Positions 45,036-54,041 of a stretch of 64,000 nucleotides of DNA are shown piece by piece. Positions within the stretch are counted from its first letter, which is position 1. Every line of letters starts with the position of its first letter. The position numbers were made by a program, and so were the translations under genes. Below the pieces are notes generated by a model that made no database searches, was not told the origin of the DNA, and worked only from the letters and a program-made list of their open reading frames with translations. This DNA comes from an uncultured Clostridia bacterium (lineage in GTDB: Bacteria > Bacillota > Clostridia > Peptostreptococcales > Anaerovoracaceae): assembly GCA_934255135.1 (NCBI GenBank), contig CAKQMV010000007.1:31151-95150 (forward strand), given 5' to 3'.

Positions 45036-45203
45036 ATGGCTTACAAGATTACAGATGCTTGCATTTCATGCGGCGCTTGCGCTGATGGATGCCCAGTTTC
45101 AGCTATTACTGAGGGTTCACCTTACGTAATTGATGAGGCTGCTTGCATTGATTGTGGAGCTTGTGCAGGAGCTTGCCCAGTTGGCGCACCTGTTGAGGCA
45201 TAG
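45036..45203 (+). CDS. 2[4Fe-4S] ferredoxin (55 aa)
   Basis: 55 residues with two clostridial-type cluster motifs: CISCGACADGCP and CIDCGACAGACP, eight Cys in the CxxCxxCxxxCP pattern. It carries low-potential electrons in the cytoplasm, for hydrogenases, oxidoreductases or radical SAM enzymes. AAGGAGGATTCACC gives a good binding site before the ATG. It is a single gene with an extended -10 promoter and a strong terminator, and it is divergent from the P-loop/OGG1 operon. Confidence 0.97.
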   Translation: MAYKITDACISCGACADGCPVSAITEGSPYVIDEAACIDCGACAGACPVGAPVEA

Positions 45204-45243
45204 TTTTATAGACTACACAATATTTATGCATGAATATTTTAAG

Positions 45244-45275
45244 AAAGCCCATGACCGCAAGGTCATGGGCTTTTA
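45244..45275. terminator. Bidirectional terminator of ferredoxin and FUSC genes
   Basis: AAAGCCCATGACC pairs perfectly with GGTCATGGGCTTT over a 4-base GCAA loop; TTTTACTTTTTT follows on the plus strand. The convergent FUSC gene ends 15 bases further on. Confidence 0.9.
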
Positions 45276-45288
45276 CTTTTTTGAAATA

Positions 45289-46353
45289 TTATTCAGCGTT
45301 GAGCGGCATTTCATTCTCGATATTCTTTGACATCAGCCAGTTAAACACTACACAGAATCCGAATGCGAACACCACTCCAAACACATTCTGAATTACTCTT
45401 AGCCCTACGGCGCTTTCAAGTCCGTAAGCTTCAGTTGCAATCGCAAGCGCTCCAAAAGTATTAAACACAGCCTGCCATCCGTACTTCGCCGAGAAACCTA
45501 CGCCGATTCCTCCGATAATTCCTATATATGCATAAATCGATGAAGGAAGCATGAAGTATAGTGCAATAAAGCACGCAGCACCTGCAATATTTCCGATGAT
45601 TCTTCTGCTCACTCTGTACTGCATATCGTCAATGATTGGTGTGATTGCTGACATTGCTGCAATTCCCGCCCACATTGCACGAGGCATATCACAAAGCTCC
45701 GCGATACACAGAACGAGCGGAACACATACAACCTGACAGAGCTGCCATTTTGTACGTGAAGAGGTCATGTCAAAAGCCTGCACAACATCTCTTAGCAAAA
45801 CCTCAAATTCGCTGTCCTTGTGATTTCTGAAAAACACGAGGCATGTCAGAACAGCGCCGACTGCCATGCCAATTAGTCTCATCTCGTAGCTTCTACCTGT
45901 AACGTCATATCCGTAAAGAAGAAGATATCCAAGCACAAGTGTCGACTGGTTGAACATGAACGGATTGTGACAGCCAAAAATTATAAGAAATGCGATCGCC
46001 GCCATATTGATGAGAAATCCCAGCAGTGGCGAAACCATGTTGGCGAGATGCGGGAATACTGTCATCACCGCAAAGAACAGCGCAAGCAGCAGTGTCGACT
46101 GCCCTGCATGAATATCAAAATGTGCATTTCTGAAAACCATCAGACACAGTAGCACAACTACACCGACGATACTGTTCTCGCTTCCAAACAAGATGCTGAA
46201 CGCACTAACAAAGCTAAAGCAGAACACCATTGTAATCGCAATCTTCACAAGGTAAACCATCATATGATAAGCCTTGTCCTTAAGCGACTCGCTTTCCTTA
46301 ACCATCTTCTTTGAACCTGCCTGATTTAACTGCAGCTCCTGATAAAAAGTCAT
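45289..46353 (-). CDS. FUSC family membrane protein
   Basis: 354 residues from MTFYQELQLNQ, with AGGAGG 6 bases upstream. Ten or more membrane segments in two blocks (about 30-165 and 205-350) separated by a soluble stretch; the second block has MPRAMWAGIAAMSAITP and RVSRRIIGNIAGA, as in FUSC/aromatic acid exporter-type proteins. These export aromatic acids or related compounds, but the substrate here is unknown. It is monocistronic. Its upstream spacer of 1.1 kb holds word array B2 and repeat A copy 4. Confidence 0.88.
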   Translation of the reverse strand: MTFYQELQLNQAGSKKMVKESESLKDKAYHMMVYLVKIAITMVFCFSFVSAFSILFGSENSIVGVVVLLCLMVFRNAHFDIHAGQSTLLLALFFAVMTVFPHLANMVSPLLGFLINMAAIAFLIIFGCHNPFMFNQSTLVLGYLLLYGYDVTGRSYEMRLIGMAVGAVLTCLVFFRNHKDSEFEVLLRDVVQAFDMTSSRTKWQLCQVVCVPLVLCIAELCDMPRAMWAGIAAMSAITPIIDDMQYRVSRRIIGNIAGAACFIALYFMLPSSIYAYIGIIGGIGVGFSAKYGWQAVFNTFGALAIATEAYGLESAVGLRVIQNVFGVVFAFGFCVVFNWLMSKNIENEMPLNAE

Positions 46354-46499
46354 AAATTCCTCCTGAATCAAATTCTTACCGATTTCAAAAACAAAAAAAT
46401 AAGAGCCCCGAGCTCCTAAATAAAATACTTCCTAAGTCGAACAGTAATGATACAGCAATGTTGCTTTAATTGCAAGGCCAATTTGGCAAATTCACTTTG

Positions 46500-46945
46500 T
46501 CTGCCGATATGCTTACATTTTCATGCTCCAAACCATATTGCTCAAAACAGATATCCTTATTGCGGCATACGATTTGCTTCTATATTTGATTCGTCTGCCA
46601 AAATACAGATGTTCTGCTCATCTGATGAAAATCGTCTGCCGAAATACAGATGTTCGCAGGCAAAATCACTTTTCGTCTGCCGTCACAACATCCCGTTGAA
46701 GCAGTCAGGTGCAGACGTGTTGATGATTCTTTCTCGAGTGTCTGCTGTTTTAGATGTAATTAGCAGACGCTCGAGATATTTAAAAGGTATCATCTGCTTA
46801 TTTGACAACTTCACGCCTTAGATGGCAGCAGATGATTGTTTCATAACCATGTGTTTGTCTGATTTTTGGCAGACGACTTTAAAAAAACATGTCCATCGTC
46901 TGTATTTTGGCAGACGCCCTTTTGAAAAGAGATAATCATCTGCAC
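46500..46945. repeat. Word array B, copy 2: CGTCTGC / GCAGACG
   Basis: About fourteen copies of CGTCTGC or its complement (with T/C variants) in both orientations over 450 non-coding bases. Typical dyads read ATCGTCTGCCGAAATACAGA and TCGTCTGTATTTTGGCAGAC. The largest stem, CTCGAGTGTCTGCT with AGCAGACGCTCGAG (46733-46746 / 46762-46775), is 14 bp with one G-T. It passes directly into repeat A copy 4. Confidence 0.8.
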
Positions 46946-46971
46946 GTTAAAGCTGATATGCCTCCATTTAA

Positions 46972-47369
46972 TACCATTTTGAGAATAATTACTCGATTGG
47001 ATCTTAGGTGTTACCGAACACACATAAATACTGAAAATGGTACCAAGCATTTTTAATATCTTTCAATACCGCGAGTAGTCTCATAAGCTTAAGAAGGCGC
47101 CAATTTTGCAATGCTTTTATGAATGGTTCCCATTAATTGATAAATAACCACTGTTAGAATTCCCTAACTTTCCATAACGAATTTCAATTTGATATGAGTA
47201 TGACTGTCAGATGCTTTGAAACCAGCTACACTGCGTACCATTTCTTTTATAAAATTTAAATTGGTAGTTTTCAGGGTCCAATGTTGGTAAATAGTGTAAA
47301 TTGGTAACAGCAGCTGCCAGTGGAAATCTCGACGTGTCGGCACACAGAAATGGTAAACAGCTCCGAGGA
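46972..47369 (-). repeat. Dispersed repeat family A, copy 4
   Basis: About 400 bases in the same orientation as copy 3. Begins TACCATTTTGAGAATAATTA and ends near CTCCGAGGA. Contains at least nine TGGTA/TACCA words in both orientations and the conserved GTTAG-N6-CTAAC hairpin. No reading frame is shared between copies. Confidence 0.88.
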
Positions 47370-47378
47370 AAGTTATGA

Positions 47379-47443
47379 ACCATAAAAGAGCAAAGCGAAT
47401 TTCACTCTCTGGTTTCAAGTTCGCCTTGCTCTTCGGTTATGGT
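47379..47443 (-). terminator. Second hairpin below the ArsM/ArsS-like gene
   Basis: On the minus strand AGAGCAAGGCGAA pairs with TTCGCTTTGCTCT (one mismatch), followed by TTTATGG. It lies after a stronger terminator, so it acts as a backup. Confidence 0.6.
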
Positions 47444-47465
47444 GCCTTATAGTATTCAAAAAAGA

Positions 47466-47509
47466 AAATGCATTCTATAGCAACACCAGTATGCTTATAG
47501 AATGCATTT
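47466..47509 (-). terminator. Terminator of the ArsM/ArsS-like operon
   Basis: AAATGCATTCTATA pairs perfectly with TATAGAATGCATTT (14 bp); TTCTTTTTTG follows on the minus strand. It lies 18 bases after the stop codon at 47527. Confidence 0.85.
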
Positions 47510-47526
47510 AATTACTTTAAAAATCT

Positions 47527-49557
47527 TTAGTGTGACAGGTTTCCTCCGCAGCTTGATCCGTAGCCGGCTGTGCAGCTGTAGCAAAGTGCACATGTACGAA
47601 TCTTACGAGGCTTGATCTCACCTGATGTCAGCTCTGAGATATGCTGTGCACCCTCAGGCTTTATTCCAAGCACATGGTAGTACTCGCAGTCGTATATGCT
47701 TCCGTCGTAATCGACATTGATCTGATCACGGCACATTACGCCAGGGATGTTGTCCTCGTTAAAGTTCTCAGACTGCATCTTGATGTATGAACCGAGCTTA
47801 CCCTGATTTCTGAGATCCTGTCCGAATCTTCCAATAGGAACATTTCCAATAGCTATGAGATTTGTAAACTCAACGCCGTGGTCATTTCTCAGAACGTCAC
47901 GGTATGTGTCCTCAAGCATAATCTCATTTGGAGGCAGGTATGGGCCATCAGTATTGTAAACAACTGTAAGCTTCTTATCCTCATCCTTACCATATCCAAG
48001 TTCATTAAGCTTCTTAAGAACCTCGATTGCAGGGTCAAAAACATTGGCGCCTCTCTGCTTCTCTACCGTATTCTTCTTGTAATATGGCAGTGAGCAGACA
48101 ATCTGCACGTTGTTCTTAGCATAAACATCTAGAAGATGTGCGTACTTCTCAGTGTTAAGAATAACAAGATTTGTACGCAGCATAACCTGCCCAAGCTTAG
48201 CAGCCTCGGTGATGAAATACTCGATATCAGGATTCATCTCAGGCGAGCCGCCGGTGATATCCATTACCTCGAAACCGCCATTTTGGAATGTCTCGAGACA
48301 CTGATCCATTGTCTCCCTGCTCATCACCTCTGTTCTGCCAGGGCCACACTCGAGGAAGCAATGCGCACATGAAAGGTTGCAGGCATAACCTGCGTTGACC
48401 TGCATTGTTGTCAGTTTGCTCTTTGACTCAAGCTCATCGATTCCGCGAACCTGACTCATGATTTCTGGCACGTCATAACGCTTCTGCTCCTTATCGAGGT
48501 CAGCAAGAGTGATTGGATTATCGCTCTTGCCGTATCGAGTCGGGTTCACTTCCTTCGCCAGCTCGTCATAAAGTCCGTAGTGAGTGTCTCTGTTTCCCTC
48601 TACATTGAAGTGGCGGGCAAAACGTGACTGTCTCAGGATTTCCGCAACGTTTCCGCTGACTCCGAGTGATTTCTTCTTGATGAAACGTATTGTCTCATCG
48701 AAGTCCATATAGCGGCTGTTCTCTGCAAGTGTTCCAAGATAAGTAGCACTCTCGCCATAATTCTCTTCTCTGTCTTCAAGCTCGGCGCACTTGAATGCTC
48801 TTACTGTGCAGGAGAAAAACTGAATATCACCAACTAGTCTGGCGATTTCAAAGTCGTGTGGCTGGATTGGAGTCTGCTCTGTAATGTAAAGCTTCTTAAA
48901 GCCGCATCTCTCCATGAGTCTTCTGAAGTCCTCGATGTACATTGCTCCACCCATGCACTCGCCGCGCATTACAGGGTCATTCTGAATCTCCTCAGGAACT
49001 CTTCTGTCGGCAAAAACATCAGAGAAATAAATCTCTCCGCCTTCCTTAAGTATTCTGTAAACCTCTTTGAAAACCTCTTCCTTGAATGGTGAGAGGTTGA
49101 TTACGCAGTTTGAGGTTACTACGTCTACGGATTCATCCTCGATTCCGATAGTCTTAAGATCCTCGATGTATCCCAGGTGGAAGGATGTGTTTGGCTTTGA
49201 ATAGCCAAACTTAGCAGCTTGCGATTCCTGATACTGTCTTGCTACTGCAAGCTGAGACTCAGTCATATCAACGCCATGAACGTGACCGTTCTCTCCAACC
49301 AGCTTCGATAGGATAAATACATCTCGGCCAGTTCCACAGCCAAGATCTAGTGCAGTACAGCCCTCCAGTCCCATAGGGATTGGAGAACCGCAACCATAGA
49401 ATCGATTAAGAATTTCATCTTCAATTAAAGGCAGAATGTCCCTCACATAACGAGGAGGAGCTGAGCTGCAGCAGCATGCATTAGTCTTTAGATCATCGCT
49501 GCTGCCTAGAATAATTCCGTAGTATTCCTTTATCTGTTCATGAATTCTGTTGTCCAT
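47527..49557 (-). CDS. ArsM-like methyltransferase / ArsS-like radical SAM fusion protein
   Basis: 676 residues. The N-terminal part (1-250) is a SAM methyltransferase of the arsenite-methylating type: YYGIILGSSDDLKTNACC at the start, then LDLGCGTGRDVFILSK and GVDMTESQL. A linker of about 110 residues is not recognised. The second half is a radical SAM domain with CNLSCAHC near residue 392 and a C-terminal DUF3641-type region, CALCYSCTAGYGSSCGG, as in ArsS enzymes that build arsenosugars. The two activities are usually separate proteins, so the fusion is notable. No ars regulator or arsenic pump is nearby. The CobW-like gene lies 5 bases upstream. Arsenic is inferred, not shown; another thiol-reactive substrate is possible. 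Confidence 0.85.
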   Translation of the reverse strand: MDNRIHEQIKEYYGIILGSSDDLKTNACCCSSAPPRYVRDILPLIEDEILNRFYGCGSPIPMGLEGCTALDLGCGTGRDVFILSKLVGENGHVHGVDMTESQLAVARQYQESQAAKFGYSKPNTSFHLGYIEDLKTIGIEDESVDVVTSNCVINLSPFKEEVFKEVYRILKEGGEIYFSDVFADRRVPEEIQNDPVMRGECMGGAMYIEDFRRLMERCGFKKLYITEQTPIQPHDFEIARLVGDIQFFSCTVRAFKCAELEDREENYGESATYLGTLAENSRYMDFDETIRFIKKKSLGVSGNVAEILRQSRFARHFNVEGNRDTHYGLYDELAKEVNPTRYGKSDNPITLADLDKEQKRYDVPEIMSQVRGIDELESKSKLTTMQVNAGYACNLSCAHCFLECGPGRTEVMSRETMDQCLETFQNGGFEVMDITGGSPEMNPDIEYFITEAAKLGQVMLRTNLVILNTEKYAHLLDVYAKNNVQIVCSLPYYKKNTVEKQRGANVFDPAIEVLKKLNELGYGKDEDKKLTVVYNTDGPYLPPNEIMLEDTYRDVLRNDHGVEFTNLIAIGNVPIGRFGQDLRNQGKLGSYIKMQSENFNEDNIPGVMCRDQINVDYDGSIYDCEYYHVLGIKPEGAQHISELTSGEIKPRKIRTCALCYSCTAGYGSSCGGNLSH

Positions 49558-49562
49558 AATAA

Positions 49563-50660
49563 TTAGTTTCTTCCCTCATCCATCATACCGAAGCACTCGT
49601 TGAAGAAGAGCTTGATTTTAACATCATACTTCTCAGCGATAGCATCAAATGCATCATCAACGATATCGAGAAGAAGATCTGACTCGCATACAGCACGAGC
49701 ATTTACAACGAGACGAAGCTTATCTGTCTTCTCCTTAAGATCCTGGTCGTGGATGATGTCGTAGTCTACACCGATAAGGCTGAACTTAGCGTAATCCTGA
49801 TCCTTACCCACTGCAAAAGTCTTTAGGTGTGGTACGTTTCTCTTGTTAGCGATGAGACCATCTCTGATTTCATCGATAAGATCCTCTACGAGCTGATTTC
49901 CGTCGAACTCGCTTCCATCCTTTGAAGTGATGAAGACATTTCTGTTGAACCATGACATCGTCTTCTCAGCCTGAATAAACTCTGGTCCACCGTAACCGAT
50001 ATCAGTGATATTTACACGGCTCTCCGCGGAAAGAAGGTGCTCAACGAGTGGCTCAAGGTCGATTCTCTCCTTTGCTGAAATAGCAAATACAGGAATTCCA
50101 GGGCAAGCCTCCTCGAGGAACTTAACGTATCTGTCAACGTCTTCCTTCTCCATAAGGTCAATCTTGTTAAGAACTACGCAATCTGCCTCCTTAAGCTGTG
50201 CAGCAAGAAGGAACTTGAGCTCCTCTGGGAGGTTGATGTCTGCTCTCTCAGGCATGATCATACGAAGTCTCTCAGGGTCAGTTACTACTGTAAAAGGAGC
50301 GAGTGTGAATTCATCCTTGTGGTTTCTCTCAAGATTTCCGTATACGTGATCGAGCGCCCCGATTCCGCAGCCAGGGATATCTGACATTACAATGTCACGT
50401 GGGTTAGTCTTGTTAAGTCTCTCGATTCTCTCAATCAGAGTGTCAGGAACATAGCAGATGCAGTTTCCACCGATAGGTGTTACTTCTACGTTCTGACGAC
50501 CTGAATACTCCGCGTCGATAATATAGTTAGCACCAAGATCGTTAGCGATGATAGCAGCACTCTTACCAGTGCTGTTGATATGCTCAGTCAGCGCAACCAT
50601 TGTAGTTGTCTTACCTGCTCCAAGGAATCCGCTTACGACCATGAATCTTTTCTTATCCAT
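49563..50660 (-). CDS. CobW/P47K-type GTPase (metallochaperone-like)
   Basis: 365 residues. Walker A GFLGAGKTTT at 11-20, the Cys motif region GGNCICYVPD (family consensus is GCxCC, here changed to NCICY), DIPGCGIGAL as switch region, and the guanine motif NKID. The C-terminal half (about 230-365) is divergent. CobW-family proteins load metals or assist cofactor enzymes. Its stop is 5 bases before the ArsM/ArsS-like gene, so it likely serves that enzyme. It is the first gene of the operon. Confidence 0.88.
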   Translation of the reverse strand: MDKKRFMVVSGFLGAGKTTTMVALTEHINSTGKSAAIIANDLGANYIIDAEYSGRQNVEVTPIGGNCICYVPDTLIERIERLNKTNPRDIVMSDIPGCGIGALDHVYGNLERNHKDEFTLAPFTVVTDPERLRMIMPERADINLPEELKFLLAAQLKEADCVVLNKIDLMEKEDVDRYVKFLEEACPGIPVFAISAKERIDLEPLVEHLLSAESRVNITDIGYGGPEFIQAEKTMSWFNRNVFITSKDGSEFDGNQLVEDLIDEIRDGLIANKRNVPHLKTFAVGKDQDYAKFSLIGVDYDIIHDQDLKEKTDKLRLVVNARAVCESDLLLDIVDDAFDAIAEKYDVKIKLFFNECFGMMDEGRN

Positions 50661-50793
50661 TTCAATTCTCCATTTCTACTCGTTAAGTAATAATGTTAAT
50701 TACGTAAATCCGTTATCGTTCATTATAGTACACACATTCTGTTTTTAATAGACCGAGTCTAATATATAGTTTTTAGCTATAATTCGTGTTCGG

Positions 50794-50822
50794 TTGACAG
50801 ATGCTTATATGAATGTTAGACT
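50794..50822 (+). promoter_or_regulatory. Sigma-A promoter of second MATE gene
   Basis: TTGACA, 17 bases, TAGACT. Transcription would begin near 50829 and give a leader of about 125 bases that includes a terminator hairpin. Confidence 0.75.
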
Positions 50823-50825
50823 TTT

Positions 50826-50912
50826 GGTCATAAAACCCGTAAGGGACGTGGATTTTTCAAGAGAGATCTTTTTTCGCCACACAGTCAGGTTGGCTGTGTG
50901 GTGTTTTTTTGC
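50826..50912 (+). promoter_or_regulatory. Structured leader with terminator ahead of MATE gene; candidate guanidine-IV (mepA-type) riboswitch
   Basis: After the promoter the leader reads GGTCATAAAACCCGTAAGGG, then ACGTGGATTTTTC, then a terminator in which CCACACAG pairs with CTGTGTGG, followed by seven T. The ACGTGG segment can pair with the left arm CCAC and so compete with the terminator. Position (upstream of a MATE/MepA pump in Clostridia) and architecture match the guanidine-IV class from memory; the consensus could not be compared here. Confidence 0.45.
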
Positions 50913-50954
50913 ATAATTTCGTGTGCTTGAAGAATTGAAATTAAGGAGTATTAA

Positions 50955-52289
50955 ATGAGTCAGGCCTTTATGAAGGAAAAGAAAATACTGCCGCTGGTTA
51001 TATCGATGTCGCTTCCAATGGTAATTTCTATGGCAGTGAATTCACTTTATAACATAGTAGACAGCTATTTCGTTGCAATAATAAGCGAAGATGCAATGAC
51101 CGCGCTTTCTCTTGTCTACCCTCTGCAGTATCTGATGACTGCACTCGGCGTAGGCTTTGGTGTCGGAATGAATGTCAGAATCGCATTCTGCCTCGGCGCG
51201 GGAGATCCTGTTAAAGCAAATCAGAATGCTACTACGGGAATGATTCTAAGCTTTATCCACGGAGTCATTCTGATGTTCGTCGGACTTCTGCTGATGCCCC
51301 ACTTCCTGGCACTTTATACAGATAACAGTGAGATTATCGATATGGGACTTGTTTACTCAAATAGAGCATTCCTCTTTTCAGTAATCATCATGTTTGAAAT
51401 CGCATTTGAGAAGGTCTTCCAGGCCGTTGGTAAGATGAAGGTTTCAATGATCAGCATGTCGCTTGGCTTTATCACTAACATCGTGCTTGATCCTATTATG
51501 ATTTTCGGAATCGGACCGTTCCCTGAGATGGGAATCGCCGGTGCAGCATGGGCAACAGGAATCGGACAGAGCGTGTGCCTCATCGCATACCTTCTCTTCC
51601 TCAAAATATCGCCTATTCCGGTGAATTTCGGCCAAAAGTATATATCTTTTGACCGTAAGCTTCTGGGTAAGCTTTATTCTGTCGGCATTCCGGCGACTCT
51701 GAATATGGCTCTTCCATCGCTTCTGATTTCATCGCTGAACGCAATTCTTGCTGCGTTCTCCGCGAAGTATGTGCTCGTGCTCGGTGCTTATTACAAGCTT
51801 CAGACGTTCATCTATCTGACTGCGAACGGAGTCATCCAGGGAATCAGACCGCTTATAAGCTACAACTACGGTGCGGGAGAATATAAGCGTGTACAGAAGA
51901 TTCTCACAACAAGCCTTACTCTTACTGCAAGTGTAATGGCGGGCGGAGTCGTCCTTTCATACCTGATTCCAGGCAAGCTGATCGGACTCTTCACATCAAG
52001 TGCAGACTCCATCGCGATAGGAACAAGAGCTCTTCACATCATAAGCATCGGCTTTGTGTTCTCAGCAGTTTCAATCACAATCTGCGGCGTGCTCGAAGGG
52101 CTCGGAATGGGCATGCGCTCGTTCTCAGTTGCAGTTATGAGATGTGCAGTTATCATCATTCCGGCGGCTTATCTGCTCAGCAGAATTCTCGGTGCAGAAG
52201 GAGTTTTTGTTGCATTCCCGGTTGCGGAGATAATCACAGCTGGCGCAGCTTATCTGATATACAAGAGGAGCTATAGATTACATCTGTAA
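50955..52289 (+). CDS. MATE family efflux transporter (MepA-like)
   Basis: 444 residues with twelve membrane segments, starting KILPLVISMSLPMVISMAVN and including GVIQGIRPLISYNYGAGEYK in the second half, a MATE signature. AAGGAG precedes the ATG. It exports small organic cations; if the leader is guanidine-responsive, guanidinium or related compounds are candidates. Only about 25 percent identical by eye with the other MATE protein at 28417, so not a recent duplicate. Confidence 0.92.
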   Translation: MSQAFMKEKKILPLVISMSLPMVISMAVNSLYNIVDSYFVAIISEDAMTALSLVYPLQYLMTALGVGFGVGMNVRIAFCLGAGDPVKANQNATTGMILSFIHGVILMFVGLLLMPHFLALYTDNSEIIDMGLVYSNRAFLFSVIIMFEIAFEKVFQAVGKMKVSMISMSLGFITNIVLDPIMIFGIGPFPEMGIAGAAWATGIGQSVCLIAYLLFLKISPIPVNFGQKYISFDRKLLGKLYSVGIPATLNMALPSLLISSLNAILAAFSAKYVLVLGAYYKLQTFIYLTANGVIQGIRPLISYNYGAGEYKRVQKILTTSLTLTASVMAGGVVLSYLIPGKLIGLFTSSADSIAIGTRALHIISIGFVFSAVSITICGVLEGLGMGMRSFSVAVMRCAVIIIPAAYLLSRILGAEGVFVAFPVAEIITAGAAYLIYKRSYRLHL

Positions 52290-52299
52290 TATAAAAATG

Positions 52300-52335
52300 A
52301 CGGGTACTTAATTGCAATGTTAAGTACCCGTTTTT
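52300..52335. terminator. Bidirectional terminator of MATE and AlbA-type genes
   Basis: ACGGGTACTTA pairs with TAAGTACCCGT over a 10-base loop; TTTTTCTTT follows on the plus strand and CATTTTTA on the minus strand. Confidence 0.88.
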
Positions 52336-52348
52336 CTTTAGTTATCTT

Positions 52349-53827
52349 CTAATCATCTGTAGAATAATACTTCTGATTCTTACTCTTAGGATGTTCTGGA
52401 TTTGTCATATGTAATTGATTAGTTTCCAGAAGCGGGTTTATATATACCCTCGACACGTGATAAATTGTTTTCAATCCAAGATATCCAGCTATTTCCTGCC
52501 TTGATCTAGGTTCCTTGCAGAAATCAAGCAGAGTGTTAGCCCTGTCCACATTTGCACCTAACCTATACTCATCACTGGAACATTTATGAATTTCGTCTTT
52601 CTCTTCATTGCAATTCTTAAGTATAACCACAAATTCATTTCTTCTATTCTCAAATATAGGCTCCGGCAGACCGTGTTCCTTCATCTCTCGCCTTATTGTA
52701 GGAATGCCAGAATAACGATTCTCAGACTCAGTCTGTGTCTCGGCAATCAAAGCCAGTGCAGGATTTCGTAAATCAGGTCTCGAATAACCAAGATCCTCAA
52801 TCGTCATTCTTCCATAAAGACTGCCCGGACTGTGTATCTCAAGTCGATCGTTAAAGAATACTAACTGTACAGGAGTCCCCTCTGTAAAGTGACTGTAATC
52901 TCTGTGAATCAGCGCATTTAGCACGGCTTCTCGGATTGCCTTGATTGGATATTCCGTCTTGTCCGTGCGCTTTCCAGTATCGCTATCAATTATGGTTGCG
53001 ACCTTCATATTACGCATGCAAAAAGCCATGGCTCCTTCCATCATCTCCGCCAATGTTCCGTCTATTCGTTTATTGTCGATGAATCTGGCATCATTTGCAT
53101 CAACATCGCCCATCTCAAAACCAGGAACACGCACCGCAGTAATTGCCATCTGTGGGAGATATCCCTGTGGATACATGCAGAAATTCATTATTGCCGCAAC
53201 CGTAGGTTTCCCGTCACGTGTTATATTAAGCATCTCTTCCTGCATAGTCCTTGGCAGCCTTGCGAAACCAGGTTTATCAAGCATCTGATTTTCAATGTAT
53301 TCATCAATCTTCTCAGTATCGAGACTCTGCATCGTAGCTCGTTCTATAATCCGTTCGTCGTCATGGGCATGCTTTCTAAATGCTTCGAAGCTATATAGTT
53401 CGTAATCCGTCATAGGAAGATCAGAATCACCCACTCGTATGAATGAGCCTCTTATACGCCCAGCGCCCTTGTAGTAGCAGGGCCTGTCAGCTAAATCTAT
53501 CCCTGGAATTTCCGCAGAACAAATAATACAACCCTCATACTCCACTGTTGTAAAAACAGCCCTTACCGGAGGCATCATCTGATTACATTGTTCAGTTACC
53601 CTCTGCTGCAAATCCTGTGCATCGTATACATTGCATGGCTTAAATCCGTTATTCTCATTTATACCAAATACTATTGTCCCGCCAATATCCTGATTGGAGA
53701 AACTTGACAGAGTGCCATATAGCTTCTGCGGACATCCGCCTTCAGCAGCCTTCAGTTCTATTGTCTGTCCCTCGGCTTTATTAGAGCAGATCTGTTCAAC
53801 TAAAATCAGCAATTCTTCATTTGTCAT
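52349..53827 (-). CDS. AlbA/Schlafen-domain ATP-binding regulator
   Basis: 492 residues from MTNEELLILVEQ, with GGAGG 8 bases upstream; ten residues of the longer frame are dropped. N-terminal AlbA_2 (Schlafen-type) domain, about 15-150 (ETIELKAAEGG-like QTIELKAAEGGCPQ, SFSNQDIGGTIVFGI), then a GHKL ATPase-like C-terminal region (about 260-400; PIKAIREAVLNALIHRDYSH) and a terminal winged-helix segment. Such proteins are presumed transcription or nucleic-acid regulators; they occur widely in Clostridia with unknown targets. The upstream 150 bases contain repeated AT-rich words that could be its own operator. Confidence 0.88.
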   Translation of the reverse strand: MTNEELLILVEQICSNKAEGQTIELKAAEGGCPQKLYGTLSSFSNQDIGGTIVFGINENNGFKPCNVYDAQDLQQRVTEQCNQMMPPVRAVFTTVEYEGCIICSAEIPGIDLADRPCYYKGAGRIRGSFIRVGDSDLPMTDYELYSFEAFRKHAHDDERIIERATMQSLDTEKIDEYIENQMLDKPGFARLPRTMQEEMLNITRDGKPTVAAIMNFCMYPQGYLPQMAITAVRVPGFEMGDVDANDARFIDNKRIDGTLAEMMEGAMAFCMRNMKVATIIDSDTGKRTDKTEYPIKAIREAVLNALIHRDYSHFTEGTPVQLVFFNDRLEIHSPGSLYGRMTIEDLGYSRPDLRNPALALIAETQTESENRYSGIPTIRREMKEHGLPEPIFENRRNEFVVILKNCNEEKDEIHKCSSDEYRLGANVDRANTLLDFCKEPRSRQEIAGYLGLKTIYHVSRVYINPLLETNQLHMTNPEHPKSKNQKYYSTDD

Positions 53828-53869
53828 ATAATTGCCCTCCATAACTATATAAACCATAATACATTATTT

Positions 53870-54020
53870 TGTTTATTTGGGCAATATTTAGTTTATTAAT
53901 TTAAACTAATTTAAATTTCAACCAAGTTTAAACAAGAATTAAACACAATTTGCGGAATTTAGCAAATTTTTAACGAAATTCAGCAATAAATAAACGAAAT
54001 GGATTTTGCTTATTTGACAA
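53870..54020 (-). promoter_or_regulatory. AT-rich word repeats upstream of the AlbA-type gene
   Basis: Repeated words TTTAAAC, AATTTAGCAAA/AATTCAGCAA and AAACGAAAT in both orientations, including AATTTAAACTAATTTAAAT and TTTGCGGAATTTAGCAAA. They cover the promoter region of the regulator and may be binding sites; no clear promoter could be picked. Confidence 0.4.
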
Positions 54021-54041
54021 AACCCATTTCATAAATTTCTA

